From Syntrophorhabdaceae bacterium (GTDB lineage: Bacteria; Desulfobacterota; Syntrophorhabdia; Syntrophorhabdales; Syntrophorhabdaceae): 35,575 nucleotides of DNA. A model generated the notes under the pieces. It did not search any database and was not told where the DNA came from. It saw nothing but the letters and a program-made list of their open reading frames with translations. The stretch lies in the NCBI GenBank assembly GCA_028713955.1, contig JAQTNJ010000011.1, positions 1 to 35,575 on the forward strand, read 5' to 3'. This document shows, piece after piece, positions 23,138 through 32,245 of the stretch. A program made the position numbers and the translations under genes. How positions within the stretch are numbered: position 1 is the first letter of the stretch; each line of letters starts with the position of its first letter.

Positions 23138-24772
23138 CTATATTCCTTCTTGCCTGAGCTTATTCTCAATACCCTGCCTTAGCTGTTTTTTATCTATCTT
23201 TATACTGCCAGCAAGAGGGAGGTCATCTAACAATTCAATTCTTTCCGGTATCTTAAATGCCGCTACACCTCTTTCTCTGAAAAAAAGTGAGATTTCCGCA
23301 AGATCCAATGTTTCCCCTTCTTTAAGCACCAAACAGCCACATACCTTTTCCCCCATTTTAGGGTCAGGTATCCCGATAACAGCAGCCTTTAGTATTTTCG
23401 AATGCTGAAGAAGGATACTCTCAATTTCAAGAGGATAAATGTTCTGACCACCCCGGATGATCATATCCTTACGTCTACCCCTGATGGTCAACCTGCCCTC
23501 ATTATCAAAATTACCAAGGTCACCGGTATGAAACCACCCATCTGACCATGCATTCTGGGTTGCCTCTGAATCTCTGTAATATCCTGGCTCACAGTGTGGT
23601 CCATTCACAACAACCTCGCCTATCTCGCCCTTAGGAACTTCCTGACCCCCCTCATCAATAAGCTTGCATATATTACCGTCCAATGGCACGCCCACCGTGG
23701 TGAGGAGGTTTTCTTTTGTGTCATCCGCAAATGATGAGCTCGTTGTCCCAGCATCAAGTGTGCCGTATGCGGGCAAGCCTGGCTTTTTAAACTTCTCCCA
23801 AACCTTGAGCCCCTGATCATACGGGAGTGCAGAACCACCATATTTCACAATTCGAATAGAACTAACGTCGTATTTTTCAAAATCAGGTAGTTCAAGGATT
23901 CTAATAAGGATCGCCGGTACTGTTGCAATCACAGTCACCTTTTCTTTTTCAATGAGTGTAAGTATCTCTTCAGGGGTAAAGTATTTTGCAAGAACGATTT
24001 TTGCACCGGCCATCGGGGATGCCCTGTAGACCTCATTATAACATCCTCCCGCTATCGCAGGTGCAAATGCTCCAACAACATCCTTCTCGGTAATTTTTAA
24101 TCTATTCTTTATTACCTTTCCCGTGCATTGACGAACAGCAGAAACCAATTCAACACATTTCGGCATTCCTGTTGTGCCCGTCGTTGTTGCTATTTGAAAG
24201 GTTTCGAAGGGACTAAAACGGGTTTTCTGGAAATTATCTGAAGGATATTCTCTTTTTTGAGACGCCATCTCTTTCACTGAAATAGCCCCTTCAGGCACAT
24301 CATCACCTATAACAAAAACATGCCTGAGTGCGGGCAAATCAGTATTTAGCTTTTTCATCATGTTCATATAGTTAAACTGCCTGAATTCGTGAGGGATCAC
24401 CATCCCTGCGGCCTCTGTATATTTGAGAATAGCAGAAACTTCTGCCTCCCGGAAATTAGGAAGCAGGGTAACCGCTACTATACCAGCCTTTTCACAGGCG
24501 AGACGGAAAGTAAAAAGATCAATACAATTATGTAATTGTATGGCGATCCTCTCATCCCTCTCAATACCAAGCTCAATCAAGGAAGCAGCCATATTGTCTA
24601 TCTGTTTTTTTGATTCAGCCCATGTGATTTTCGAATCTTCTTCAACAAGAGCTACGACATCAGGGCGGGATGAGGCATTTCTATCCCAGTAGTCGGATAT
24701 CAGGCTATAATCCCAGTATCCCATCCTTACATACTCATCAATCATATTCTGTGTAAATCGTGTTGGGTTCAT
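23138..24772 (-). CDS. AMP-dependent aryl acid-CoA ligase (EntE/DhbE-like)
   Basis: The 544-residue ligase activates a carboxylic acid as acyl-AMP and transfers it to CoA. The N-terminus (TRFTQNMIDEYVRMGYWDYS) resembles 2,3-dihydroxybenzoate-AMP ligases. The P-loop is IATTTGTTGMPKCVEL, followed by YGGSALPYDQ, AYGTLDAGTTSSSF, GWFHTGDLGNFDNEGRLTIR and GRRKDMIIRGGQNIYPLEIE. Near the end, GSIKIDKKQLR holds the adenylation lysine, with an unusual Ser-Ile in place of the common Thr-Gly before it. It is the last gene of the UbiD-TAXI-TRAP-ligase operon, 27 bp after the permease. An aromatic acid substrate fits sequence and context; which one is unknown. Confidence 0.88.
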   Translation of the reverse strand: MNPTRFTQNMIDEYVRMGYWDYSLISDYWDRNASSRPDVVALVEEDSKITWAESKKQIDNMAASLIELGIERDERIAIQLHNCIDLFTFRLACEKAGIVAVTLLPNFREAEVSAILKYTEAAGMVIPHEFRQFNYMNMMKKLNTDLPALRHVFVIGDDVPEGAISVKEMASQKREYPSDNFQKTRFSPFETFQIATTTGTTGMPKCVELVSAVRQCTGKVIKNRLKITEKDVVGAFAPAIAGGCYNEVYRASPMAGAKIVLAKYFTPEEILTLIEKEKVTVIATVPAILIRILELPDFEKYDVSSIRIVKYGGSALPYDQGLKVWEKFKKPGLPAYGTLDAGTTSSSFADDTKENLLTTVGVPLDGNICKLIDEGGQEVPKGEIGEVVVNGPHCEPGYYRDSEATQNAWSDGWFHTGDLGNFDNEGRLTIRGRRKDMIIRGGQNIYPLEIESILLQHSKILKAAVIGIPDPKMGEKVCGCLVLKEGETLDLAEISLFFRERGVAAFKIPERIELLDDLPLAGSIKIDKKQLRQGIENKLRQEGI

Positions 24773-24799
24773 TACATTTCCCCTTTTTTACCAAAATTA

Positions 24800-26722
24800 T
24801 TATTTAACATCTATACTTCTTCTATTGAGTTTGTATTGTAAAGGTATTACACACGCTGCAACCATTAATCCGGCAATATCAGTCAAGATTCCCGGAATCA
24901 TAAACAAGAAGCCAGATATAAACAGTCCGCATCTTAATAAATTATTGAAGAACCATTCGAATTTGTTATCACCTTTGCGAGCACCAAAACGACCAACCCA
25001 GGCGAGATATCCTTCCAGGGAAGATGCCAATAGCCACACTCCAAAGAAGGCTGTACCGCATGAATAGATTATTTTAGAGATAGACCCCTGCAACACGAGG
25101 GCCGGTTCTATAATAAAAAAGAAAGGAATTATGAATAAAACTGCACCCAGGCGCACAGCCGTCCACCCGGTCTTCATCACGCTGGCTCCGGCGAAGGCTG
25201 CCGCAGGATATACCGCAATGCATACGGGTGGGGTGATAAATGACAGTATGCCGCAATAGAGGAGAAACATATGCACTGCCATCACATTGAGCCCCAACTC
25301 CACAAGAGCCGGGGCCAGTATCACGGCCGTAAAGATATATACGGCTATTGCACTCATGCCCATTCCCAGGATAAAGCTCGCCATTGCCGTGAGAAATATC
25401 ATAAATGGCAGGTTCTTGCCCGCAAGGTGCAAGATCTCACTCGGGAAAGCATGGGCAACCCCTGTGATCGCGAGTGACCCTATGACCATCCCCACAGCAC
25501 AGAGAATTGCTACAAGCTGGATCATCGTCTGAGCAAAACCATAAAAAAATTCCTGAGCCTTCTTAGGGCTCAGCCTTGTATTTTTCTTCAGGTTGGTTAT
25601 GAGAAGAAGAAAGACCGATGCGTAAAAGGGTGCCTGCGTCTCCATCCTATAAAACAAGAACGTTAAAAGAATTATCAGGGAAAAGAGGTAAAACCAGCCT
25701 TCCTTTATGGTTTCTCTGAATGAGGGAAGCTCAGATTTGGGCAACCCGCTTAACCCCAGTGACACAGCCCTGCCATCTACCTGGACAAGAAGTCCAAAAT
25801 AATAAAGAAGAGAGGGCACTATGGCAGCAAGTACCACGTGAAGGTATGGAATGTTCAAGAAAGATGCCATGACGAAGGCTACTGCACCCATCACAGGGGG
25901 CATAAGCTGCCCGCCATTCGATGCGCATGCCTCAACAGCAGCGGCAAAATGGGCAGGATAACCTACTCTCTTCATTAGAGGGATCGTTATAGAACCGATG
26001 GTCATCACGTTTGCCACCGCGCTGCCGTTCACTGAACCAAAAAGAGCGCTGGCTATGACGGCCACCTTCGCCACACCTCCTCGCGCATGGCCAAAAAGAC
26101 TCGTGGCCAGCTTCAAGAAGAAATCACCTGCACCGGTAACGCCCAGAGCAACACCGAAGATAAGATACCCTATGAGGATATTGCCCACCGTTTTGAGCGG
26201 TATACCCAGGGCACTATCAGGACTCATAATATGATAAGCAACTGTCGCCTGAAAGTCGAGACCGGCCCCTTTCAACAGTCCGGGCATAAGTTCGGCCCAT
26301 AGTGGATAAAATGAAAAACAAGCCACAACAATGGACAGGGCAAGTCCGCCGGTGCGCCGCGTTGCCTCCAATACCAGGAACCAGAGTATAGTGCTGAGGA
26401 CAATCATGTGCATGGGGGCGACGGCGCTCCAGCCTTTCATAAGTATATCGTAACCTTCCACGGCCATATACAGACTGATAAGAAGGCTCGCGAGAAACAA
26501 CACTCCATCAAGCCATACAGAGATCGTCTTATACTTCCCCTGTCCGTTTAATCTGAATGTCAGAAACACGCTTGAGAGGAAAAGAGCCATGAGCAGGTAA
26601 CTGTAAGAATTCTCAAGATCGAGATTACCAAGAAGGGAGAGATAGAACACCTGGTCGATTGCCAGGAATATACCAAAGGCAGACAGCACAACAATAATCC
26701 ATTTTCTGAGATCCATATCCAC
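24800..26722 (-). CDS. Fused TRAP transporter permease 2 (DctQM type)
   Basis: A 640-residue paralogue of the permease at 18017-19933, with the same fused small and large TRAP subunits. Signatures include SALFGSVNGSAVANVMTIGS, CASNGGQLMPPVMGAVAFVM, FILGMGMSAIAVYIF and YCGILSFITPPVCIAVYPAAA. About sixteen or more hydrophobic helices are visible. It works with the TAXI receptor encoded 101 bp upstream. Signature motifs are shared with permease 1, but the intervening sequence differs enough that recent duplication is unlikely, so a different ligand is probable. Confidence 0.92.
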   Translation of the reverse strand: MDMDLRKWIIVVLSAFGIFLAIDQVFYLSLLGNLDLENSYSYLLMALFLSSVFLTFRLNGQGKYKTISVWLDGVLFLASLLISLYMAVEGYDILMKGWSAVAPMHMIVLSTILWFLVLEATRRTGGLALSIVVACFSFYPLWAELMPGLLKGAGLDFQATVAYHIMSPDSALGIPLKTVGNILIGYLIFGVALGVTGAGDFFLKLATSLFGHARGGVAKVAVIASALFGSVNGSAVANVMTIGSITIPLMKRVGYPAHFAAAVEACASNGGQLMPPVMGAVAFVMASFLNIPYLHVVLAAIVPSLLYYFGLLVQVDGRAVSLGLSGLPKSELPSFRETIKEGWFYLFSLIILLTFLFYRMETQAPFYASVFLLLITNLKKNTRLSPKKAQEFFYGFAQTMIQLVAILCAVGMVIGSLAITGVAHAFPSEILHLAGKNLPFMIFLTAMASFILGMGMSAIAVYIFTAVILAPALVELGLNVMAVHMFLLYCGILSFITPPVCIAVYPAAAFAGASVMKTGWTAVRLGAVLFIIPFFFIIEPALVLQGSISKIIYSCGTAFFGVWLLASSLEGYLAWVGRFGARKGDNKFEWFFNNLLRCGLFISGFLFMIPGILTDIAGLMVAACVIPLQYKLNRRSIDVK

Positions 26723-26823
26723 TACCTCACTTTTTTAAACATATAACATGCCTTGAATTCAGGTAGACCTCTGCCAAAGGCACATACCATCCGTTTAAGA
26801 TAACCGCAATACCAGAGCCTGCT

Positions 26824-28041
26824 TTAATCGGCCAGAATTCCAAAGAGCTCATTATGTTTCTTTGTCCAGAATTGGGGGAAGTCTTCATCCTTTATCCCTT
26901 TAGTCTGGGCTTCAGCTATAGTTCTATTCCACAAATCTTTCAGGCCTTTCTGCCGTGCGAGCCTTTTCTCCTGGACCTGGTCCCACTTTGACTTCCAAAC
27001 TCCGATCTCCTTCAGGTACCGTACGGAACCTGGATGGAATATATATCCTTTGCTATTTTCGTAAAGGGCAAGACATTCTTCCTGGCTCCAAAAACGTTTC
27101 ATCAGATCCGATTTTTTTGCCATAATAGGATAAGACTCGTTTATTGCCTTCGTCATGAAGTACGCCATGTCATCATCCAGAAAATCGTAGGCAACTGTAG
27201 CCGGGTAAGGATAGCTCGAACATTCAACAGGTTTTGCGTCTGAGACACCGGGACCAAACTTTGCCTTATAGGGGGAAAGGGCCGGGAGAATTTTATTCAG
27301 CCTTGCCCAACCCGCTTTGTCGGCAACGGGAAGCTCTATAAACCCAACGCCGTGAGGGCTTGCCTGGAGCTCGTAGGCCGGCGGCACGGTGATGGCAGCC
27401 ATCGCTACATCAATCTTACCATCAACAAGGGCTTTCAGCATCGCGCCAAACCCTGATACCTGAACCTTTTGCACATCGTTCCAGGTGAGGTTGCCGAACG
27501 CCAGCAAACCTTCGTGAAACGTGTTGAACACCGAGCCCGGGATCCAGGGGACCCTCTTTCCCTTCAGATCGGCACATTTCTTTATTCCCGAATCTCCTCT
27601 CACTATCCCCACATGACCTGGCTGCCGTGCTAACCAGACTACTCTGAGAGGTTGGGGGCCCCATTTTTTGTCGGCATATCTGTCTAATCCCTCTGCCGCA
27701 AAGTAGACGTCCCCACCCTGGCCGCAAAACTCTACCTGTTTATTCTTCACGGGGATTATCCTGGCTATATCAGTACCGATAGGCATGGCTCTCAACTTCG
27801 TTTTAAATTTCTCGCCAATGGCTTCTCCCAGAAAACCGTACATTACATACCCGGTAGCACCGATGTCATAGGTTGCCAGCTTGATAATATCCGGGGCCTT
27901 TACCTTTGAAGGCTGTGCCGGAGATTTGCCTTGCGCCTGTGTCATACAAGGAAACAATAGGACTACCGACAGGATCACTGAAACAAACAACAAACCAAAC
28001 ATTCTTGTGTGCCCAGTCATAAACATACTTTTCCGTTTCAT
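26824..28041 (-). CDS. TAXI-family TRAP solute-binding protein 2
   Basis: The 405-residue receptor starts at the ATG at 28041, which has AGGAGGG at 28046-28052; an in-frame ATG 63 bases earlier lacks a comparable site. A signal peptide follows (MKRKSMFMTG, then FGLLFVSVILSVVLLFPCMTQAQG). The binding fold contains IKLATYDIGATGYVMYGFLGE, KCADLKGKRVPWIPGSVFNT, GKIDVAMAAITVPPA and the TAXI-typical YIFHPGSVRYLKEIGVW. It is longer than TAXI protein 1 and only distantly related. It lies between the UbiD gene and the permease gene, so it should collect the substrate of this module. Confidence 0.9.
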   Translation of the reverse strand: MKRKSMFMTGHTRMFGLLFVSVILSVVLLFPCMTQAQGKSPAQPSKVKAPDIIKLATYDIGATGYVMYGFLGEAIGEKFKTKLRAMPIGTDIARIIPVKNKQVEFCGQGGDVYFAAEGLDRYADKKWGPQPLRVVWLARQPGHVGIVRGDSGIKKCADLKGKRVPWIPGSVFNTFHEGLLAFGNLTWNDVQKVQVSGFGAMLKALVDGKIDVAMAAITVPPAYELQASPHGVGFIELPVADKAGWARLNKILPALSPYKAKFGPGVSDAKPVECSSYPYPATVAYDFLDDDMAYFMTKAINESYPIMAKKSDLMKRFWSQEECLALYENSKGYIFHPGSVRYLKEIGVWKSKWDQVQEKRLARQKGLKDLWNRTIAEAQTKGIKDEDFPQFWTKKHNELFGILAD

Positions 28042-28106
28042 AATACCCTCCTTTTTTTGTTTTTCCGGTGTCATACACCGGCTACTCAGGTGACTCTTTT
28101 TCATCT

Positions 28107-29555
28107 CTAAAATATACCCTTAAACTTCGTCATTACCCTTTCTTTTATTTCAGGAGAAGATATACTTATTGGCGGGAAACTATTCTTCCAATGATATGGT
28201 CTGCACGCGTTGATGAATACCTTTGCTGTAGTATAATCCCCGCTTTCCCTCTTTTCGGGAGGAAGTATCGGGTCCAGGGGGCTCGAAAGAAAACCAGGCA
28301 TAATATGAATCGCCGTCTCAGGGTCCGACCTTGTACATACCGCCCATAATACCTCATCCAGGTTAGAAGGATCGACATCGTCATCTACGGTAATAATATA
28401 CCTTCCGGTACATGCACCCTCCACGAGGAGGGCCCCCACTGCGGTGGCGACCTGTCTCGCATGCCCCAGGAACTTCTGCTGCAGTGAGATCACGCATATT
28501 ATCCTGTTCCCCGGGCCGTGCACATATATACCTTTTATCCCCTGTAAGCCAAGTTTTTCAATGTCGGTCCACAACTTGATGGCATTATGGAGAGGGACAG
28601 GATACACGTTTATTGACGATATGACGGCAGGCTGCCCCAGGATTATGGGATCATTTCTAAAATAGATCCTTTTGATGTGGACTACAGGTTCATTCCTTTT
28701 CCCCGACGCATAATATCCTGTCCATTCTCCGAAGGGACCTTCCGGCCTGCCATCCTTATCCGGCGGGGGAGAAAAACCCTCAATGACAATTTCCGCATTC
28801 GCGGGTATTGGTAACCCGGTTTCTTTACCGATAATAACATCTACAGGCTTATTCTGCATATAACCAACAAAATCCAGTTCCGGAACACCCCATGGCAAAC
28901 CCAATGTTGCACAGCCAAAGATTAATGGTTGCTGGCCAAAGCACATAACTACCGGGCAATCCATCCCCTGGGCCCAATATTTTTCTCTCATTATTAAGGC
29001 ATGCTTCCCTGGTGAAGTATAAAACGAAACCGTTTCCTTGTCATGGATCATGACGCGGTAGGTTCCGACATTGACCCACCCTTCATTGAGATCCCTCGTG
29101 ATGGTTGTAACCCCCGTTCCGATATATCTTCCCCCATCGAGTTCATGCCATTTTGGTGCAGGAAATCTCAATACATCTATGTCCTTACCTTCCAGGATAT
29201 TTTCCAGGATTGGGCCGCTGTCGACAACCCTGGGAGGTACGGGAACAAACCTTTTCAGCTTGTCCATCCAGTATCTTATTGCTTCAATATTACCCAGCTC
29301 CTCCGGCATACCGAAGGCTATTTTCTGGAAGGTGTCCCTGTAAAGAACGTTTGTTGCAATGCGATAACCCTGAGGGTAATCCTTGATCTTATCAAACAAC
29401 AGGGCGGGCCCTTTTCTTTCAGCCATGATCTCGTTTAGGGCGCCTATTTCCAGGTTCCAGTCGGCCCCCTCAACGCGAGCCAGATGACCTTTTTCTTCAA
29501 GGATGTTTAGGAACATCCTTAGGTCTTGAGGTATATTACTATCTTTTTTCACCAT
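28107..29555 (-). CDS. UbiD-family prenyl-FMN-dependent (de)carboxylase 2
   Basis: The 482-residue enzyme has the UbiD order of motifs: DLRMFLNILEEKGHLARVEG, GPALLFDKIKDYP, VGTYRVMIHDKETVSFY, the active-site ANAEIVIEG, GPFGEWTGYYA and VDDDVDPSNLDEVLWAVCTR. It is a more standard UbiD than the one at 4865-6373. It needs prenyl-FMN, for which ubiX at 2327-2932 is the only maker in the window. As first gene of its operon, it precedes the transporter and CoA-ligase genes. A plausible scheme is import of an aryl acid, decarboxylation or carboxylation, and CoA activation. AGGAGG lies just before the ATG. Direction and substrate cannot be told. Confidence 0.92.
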   Translation of the reverse strand: MVKKDSNIPQDLRMFLNILEEKGHLARVEGADWNLEIGALNEIMAERKGPALLFDKIKDYPQGYRIATNVLYRDTFQKIAFGMPEELGNIEAIRYWMDKLKRFVPVPPRVVDSGPILENILEGKDIDVLRFPAPKWHELDGGRYIGTGVTTITRDLNEGWVNVGTYRVMIHDKETVSFYTSPGKHALIMREKYWAQGMDCPVVMCFGQQPLIFGCATLGLPWGVPELDFVGYMQNKPVDVIIGKETGLPIPANAEIVIEGFSPPPDKDGRPEGPFGEWTGYYASGKRNEPVVHIKRIYFRNDPIILGQPAVISSINVYPVPLHNAIKLWTDIEKLGLQGIKGIYVHGPGNRIICVISLQQKFLGHARQVATAVGALLVEGACTGRYIITVDDDVDPSNLDEVLWAVCTRSDPETAIHIMPGFLSSPLDPILPPEKRESGDYTTAKVFINACRPYHWKNSFPPISISSPEIKERVMTKFKGIF

Positions 29556-29587
29556 AACCCTCCTGTTGTGTCATGATTTAACTGGCC

Positions 29588-29603
29588 AGCAATCTTTCTT
29601 GCT
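29588..29603. other. Small hairpin in the leader of the UbiD-2 operon
   Basis: AGCAA and TTGCT flank a six-base loop within the roughly 120-base untranslated leader expected downstream of the promoter at 29685-29711. The stem is short; no riboswitch class is recognisable. Confidence 0.25.
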
Positions 29604-29614
29604 CACGTCTTGAG

Positions 29615-29664
29615 CGCGGTTCCATGTTGCCAGTTTATTCACCTTTTGCTAGACTTTATTATAT
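29615..29664 (-). repeat. 50-bp dispersed inverted repeat, copy B
   Basis: The minus strand of this stretch equals copy A (22691-22740) at 49 of 50 bases. It lies in the leader between the promoter/operator and the UbiD-2 gene. Copies A and B are inverted relative to each other. Confidence 0.85.
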
Positions 29665-29665
29665 C

Positions 29666-29677
29666 TACCGGTCGGTA
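29666..29677. promoter_or_regulatory. Palindromic operator at the UbiD-2 operon start site, TetR-like
   Basis: TACCGGTCGGTA is TACCG and its mirror CGGTA around two bases. It covers the expected transcription start of the promoter just upstream, so a bound repressor would block it. The half-site style resembles TetR-family sites. No TetR gene is in the window. Confidence 0.5.
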
Positions 29678-29684
29678 AACAATT

Positions 29685-29711
29685 ATTATACGGTATTAGA
29701 AATTTTGTCAA
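29685..29711 (-). promoter_or_regulatory. Promoter of the UbiD-2/TAXI/TRAP/ligase operon
   Basis: On the minus strand TTGACA (29706-29711) and TATAAT (29685-29690) are both perfect sigma-70 hexamers, with a short 15-bp spacer. The short spacer predicts reduced strength. The palindrome at 29666-29677 follows directly. Confidence 0.6.
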
Positions 29712-29801
29712 GCGGTTTTTATAAGCGGGGAGGACTGGGGCTATACCCGTTGATTATTGGATATTCTTTGATTGGTAATTAATAATGTTCGATTATCGTA
29801 T

Positions 29802-31025
29802 CTACCCGTACAGCACACTGACTGGCTCATATTTCGTACCCTGGATGGCAGGGTAGATACCTGCCAGAATGCCCACCGCTATACTGATGATGAGGGAAAG
29901 CAGGATATTCCCCAGATACAAAGCAAAGGGAAGTTTACTGAAATAACTGACAATCATGGTGATGATAAACCCCACAGCCACACCCAAAGCTCCTCCGACC
30001 AGCGCTACAATAACCGACTCCGTGAGGAACTGAAATATTATATCCCTTTTTTTGGAACCCACAACCCTTCTTATCCCTATCTCTAGCTTTCTCTCGGATA
30101 TGGAAAGGAGCATAATGGCAAATATGCCGAGTCCTCCTATTAAAAAAGAAACAGTCGAGGCTATTATTGTCAGAACCGATACAAGGCGGATGCCCTGTTC
30201 CTGCGTTTTGACAACATCATCCATGGTGAAAATCGAAAAATCGTCCTTTTGCTCCGGTTTCATATTATGTATTTTCCGTATGAATGTCCTCAGTTTCTGT
30301 TTCATCTGCGGGAGGTCAACACCGGCCTTCACCTTAAGATAAGCGCCTTTTATATAGTCGACATTGCTGTAACGTCTCATCAATGTGTTTAAAGGCATAT
30401 AGACCTGCAAATCCTGATCCTGTCCAGTCAGATCTGTCCCTTTTTCATCCATAACGCCTATAATCTGCGTGGGCACCCTGGATATAAGGATATATTTGCC
30501 TATCGGGTTGCCTGATTGAAAAAAATTATCAAATACTTTATATCCAACAACAGCCTTTTTTTCTGCATTAAGATTTTCAGCGTTTGTAAAATACCTGCCC
30601 ATCACAAGTTCCAAGTTCCTTATTTTGAATATTGTATCGGTGGCCCCCGTGATGCTCACCGTAATCTTTTTGTCTTCGTAACCGGCAGGATACGAAATGT
30701 CAAAAAACGGCACAGCCTCTACAACATCTGAAAGTGAGTCTTTGATTCTATTTACATCTTCAAGTTTCAGGGTCTTCGATTCGCCGAACTGGTGCGTGCC
30801 TCTACCACCCACATGTACAATCCCTGTCCGCAGAACAATCAAATCTTTCCCGAATTTATCGATTTCATTTTCAATCTGTTTTTTCAAACCATCACTAATA
30901 TTGCCGAAGGCAACAAGGCTCATAACCGCAAAAAGGATGCCAAGCAGTGCAAGCCCCATCCTGGCCTTATGTATAACAAGATTTTGAAAGGCTATCCTGA
31001 GATAAAGTCTGAATGAGTATATCAT
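29802..31025 (-). CDS. ABC transporter permease 2, MacB/FtsX type
   Basis: The 407-residue permease has one N-terminal membrane helix (ARMGLALLGILFAVMSLVAF), a large periplasmic MacB-type core domain, and three C-terminal helices of the FtsX fold. These include TIIASTVSFLIGGLGIFAIML and ISERKLEIGIRRVVGSKKRDI, the coupling-helix region. Permeases of this kind do not carry substrate through the membrane; they use ATP-driven motion to push it through the periplasmic part and TolC. Its ATG overlaps the stop of permease 1 by four bases (ATGA). The two unlike permeases probably form a heterodimer with the shared ATPase. It is the last gene of the efflux operon. Confidence 0.88.
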   Translation of the reverse strand: MIYSFRLYLRIAFQNLVIHKARMGLALLGILFAVMSLVAFGNISDGLKKQIENEIDKFGKDLIVLRTGIVHVGGRGTHQFGESKTLKLEDVNRIKDSLSDVVEAVPFFDISYPAGYEDKKITVSITGATDTIFKIRNLELVMGRYFTNAENLNAEKKAVVGYKVFDNFFQSGNPIGKYILISRVPTQIIGVMDEKGTDLTGQDQDLQVYMPLNTLMRRYSNVDYIKGAYLKVKAGVDLPQMKQKLRTFIRKIHNMKPEQKDDFSIFTMDDVVKTQEQGIRLVSVLTIIASTVSFLIGGLGIFAIMLLSISERKLEIGIRRVVGSKKRDIIFQFLTESVIVALVGGALGVAVGFIITMIVSYFSKLPFALYLGNILLSLIISIAVGILAGIYPAIQGTKYEPVSVLYG

Positions 31026-32245
31026 CCCCTTATTGCCTCTATCGGTTCAATCCTGCTCGCACGTAACGCCGGCTTGAGACCGGAAAGCAAACCGGTAAGA
31101 AAGCTGAAGAGAAGGGCAAAGACAACAACCTTATAGGAAAATAACATGGGAATATCAAAGAGCTTTTCAAAGGTCCCGCCAAGTGCCACGCTCAACAGGA
31201 TGCCTGCTATTCCACCGATGAACGTTATAATTATCGATTCAAAGAGAAAAGAAAACAGAATTCCCCTTCTTGTCGCCCCGTAAGCCCTTCTGATGCCGAT
31301 ATCTTTGCGTCGTTCCTGTATGGTCAGATAAAAGAGGTTTGCAAGGACAAAACCGCTTACAACAAGCGCCACTATTGCTGCTATACCCAGGAAAAGGAAA
31401 AGCTGACCCGAGATCACCGTAACAAATTTCATTATGTCTTTAGAGCTCCTTATTGTAAAATCGTCCTCTGCTGTCCCTCGAAGACCATGATTGCTTCTCA
31501 GTACCGTTCTCATGTCTTCAACGGTCTTGTCGATATCCCTGTCAGTCTTGAGCCTCATCATGCCCAGATATCGTTTTTCATTGGCAATCCTGCTCATTAC
31601 TGTTGTCAAGGGCATGACTACCCTGTCGTCAATATTGGGGCCACCCACGGCGCCCCCTTTTTCTTGAAGCACTCCTATAACCTTTGTCGGAAGTTTGCCT
31701 ACAAGTATTGTCTTCCCAATCGCATCTTCACCCTTGAACAGTTCGTCATACACCTTTGCACCGATAATACACACTGCCTCTGCATTGTCATAGTCATAGG
31801 TTACAAATGGCGTGCCCGCCTGAAAACCCCATGAAAAGGATTCAAAGTAGTTCGTGGTAGAACCTACTACCTGGGTTTGCCATTTTTCCCCTTTATACTT
31901 CATCATGACATTCCTTACCTGATAAACCTTCATCAGATCATAGATCCCTTCTATCCTGTAAAGCGAATCTGCATCCCGGAAGGTTAAACTATTGATTCTC
32001 ACCCTTGCTGCCCGCTGCCTCTCCCCGCCGCCAAAAACCATGATGGAGTCCGGACCGAGCACTTCAAAAATATCATGTGCTTTCTTGTTGGCCCCGTCAA
32101 TCGTGGTAATAATGATGCAGATGGAAAGTATGCCCAATGCAACACCGGAAAAAGAAAATATCACCCTCCCCCGGTAATAATAGAGTATCTTAAGGATTTC
32201 TTCGAGAAATTCTCTAAGTTGCAGTATCTTGAGAGATAGCCCCAT
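31022..32245 (-). CDS. ABC transporter permease 1, MacB/FtsX type
   Basis: About 407 residues, with the same layout as its partner: an N-terminal helix (GRVIFSFSGVALGILSICIII), a periplasmic core domain, and a C-terminal FtsX block with LVVSGFVLANLFYLTIQERR and KDIGIRRAYGATRRGILFSF. I use the ATG at 32245, preceded by a GAGG; a TTG two codons upstream is possible. The start overlaps the ATPase gene by about 30 bases, showing tight translational coupling. Substrates of MacB-type systems include macrolides, lipopeptides, lipoproteins and siderophores; none is indicated here. Confidence 0.87.
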   Translation of the reverse strand: MGLSLKILQLREFLEEILKILYYYRGRVIFSFSGVALGILSICIIITTIDGANKKAHDIFEVLGPDSIMVFGGGERQRAARVRINSLTFRDADSLYRIEGIYDLMKVYQVRNVMMKYKGEKWQTQVVGSTTNYFESFSWGFQAGTPFVTYDYDNAEAVCIIGAKVYDELFKGEDAIGKTILVGKLPTKVIGVLQEKGGAVGGPNIDDRVVMPLTTVMSRIANEKRYLGMMRLKTDRDIDKTVEDMRTVLRSNHGLRGTAEDDFTIRSSKDIMKFVTVISGQLFLFLGIAAIVALVVSGFVLANLFYLTIQERRKDIGIRRAYGATRRGILFSFLFESIIITFIGGIAGILLSVALGGTFEKLFDIPMLFSYKVVVFALLFSFLTGLLSGLKPALRASRIEPIEAIRG

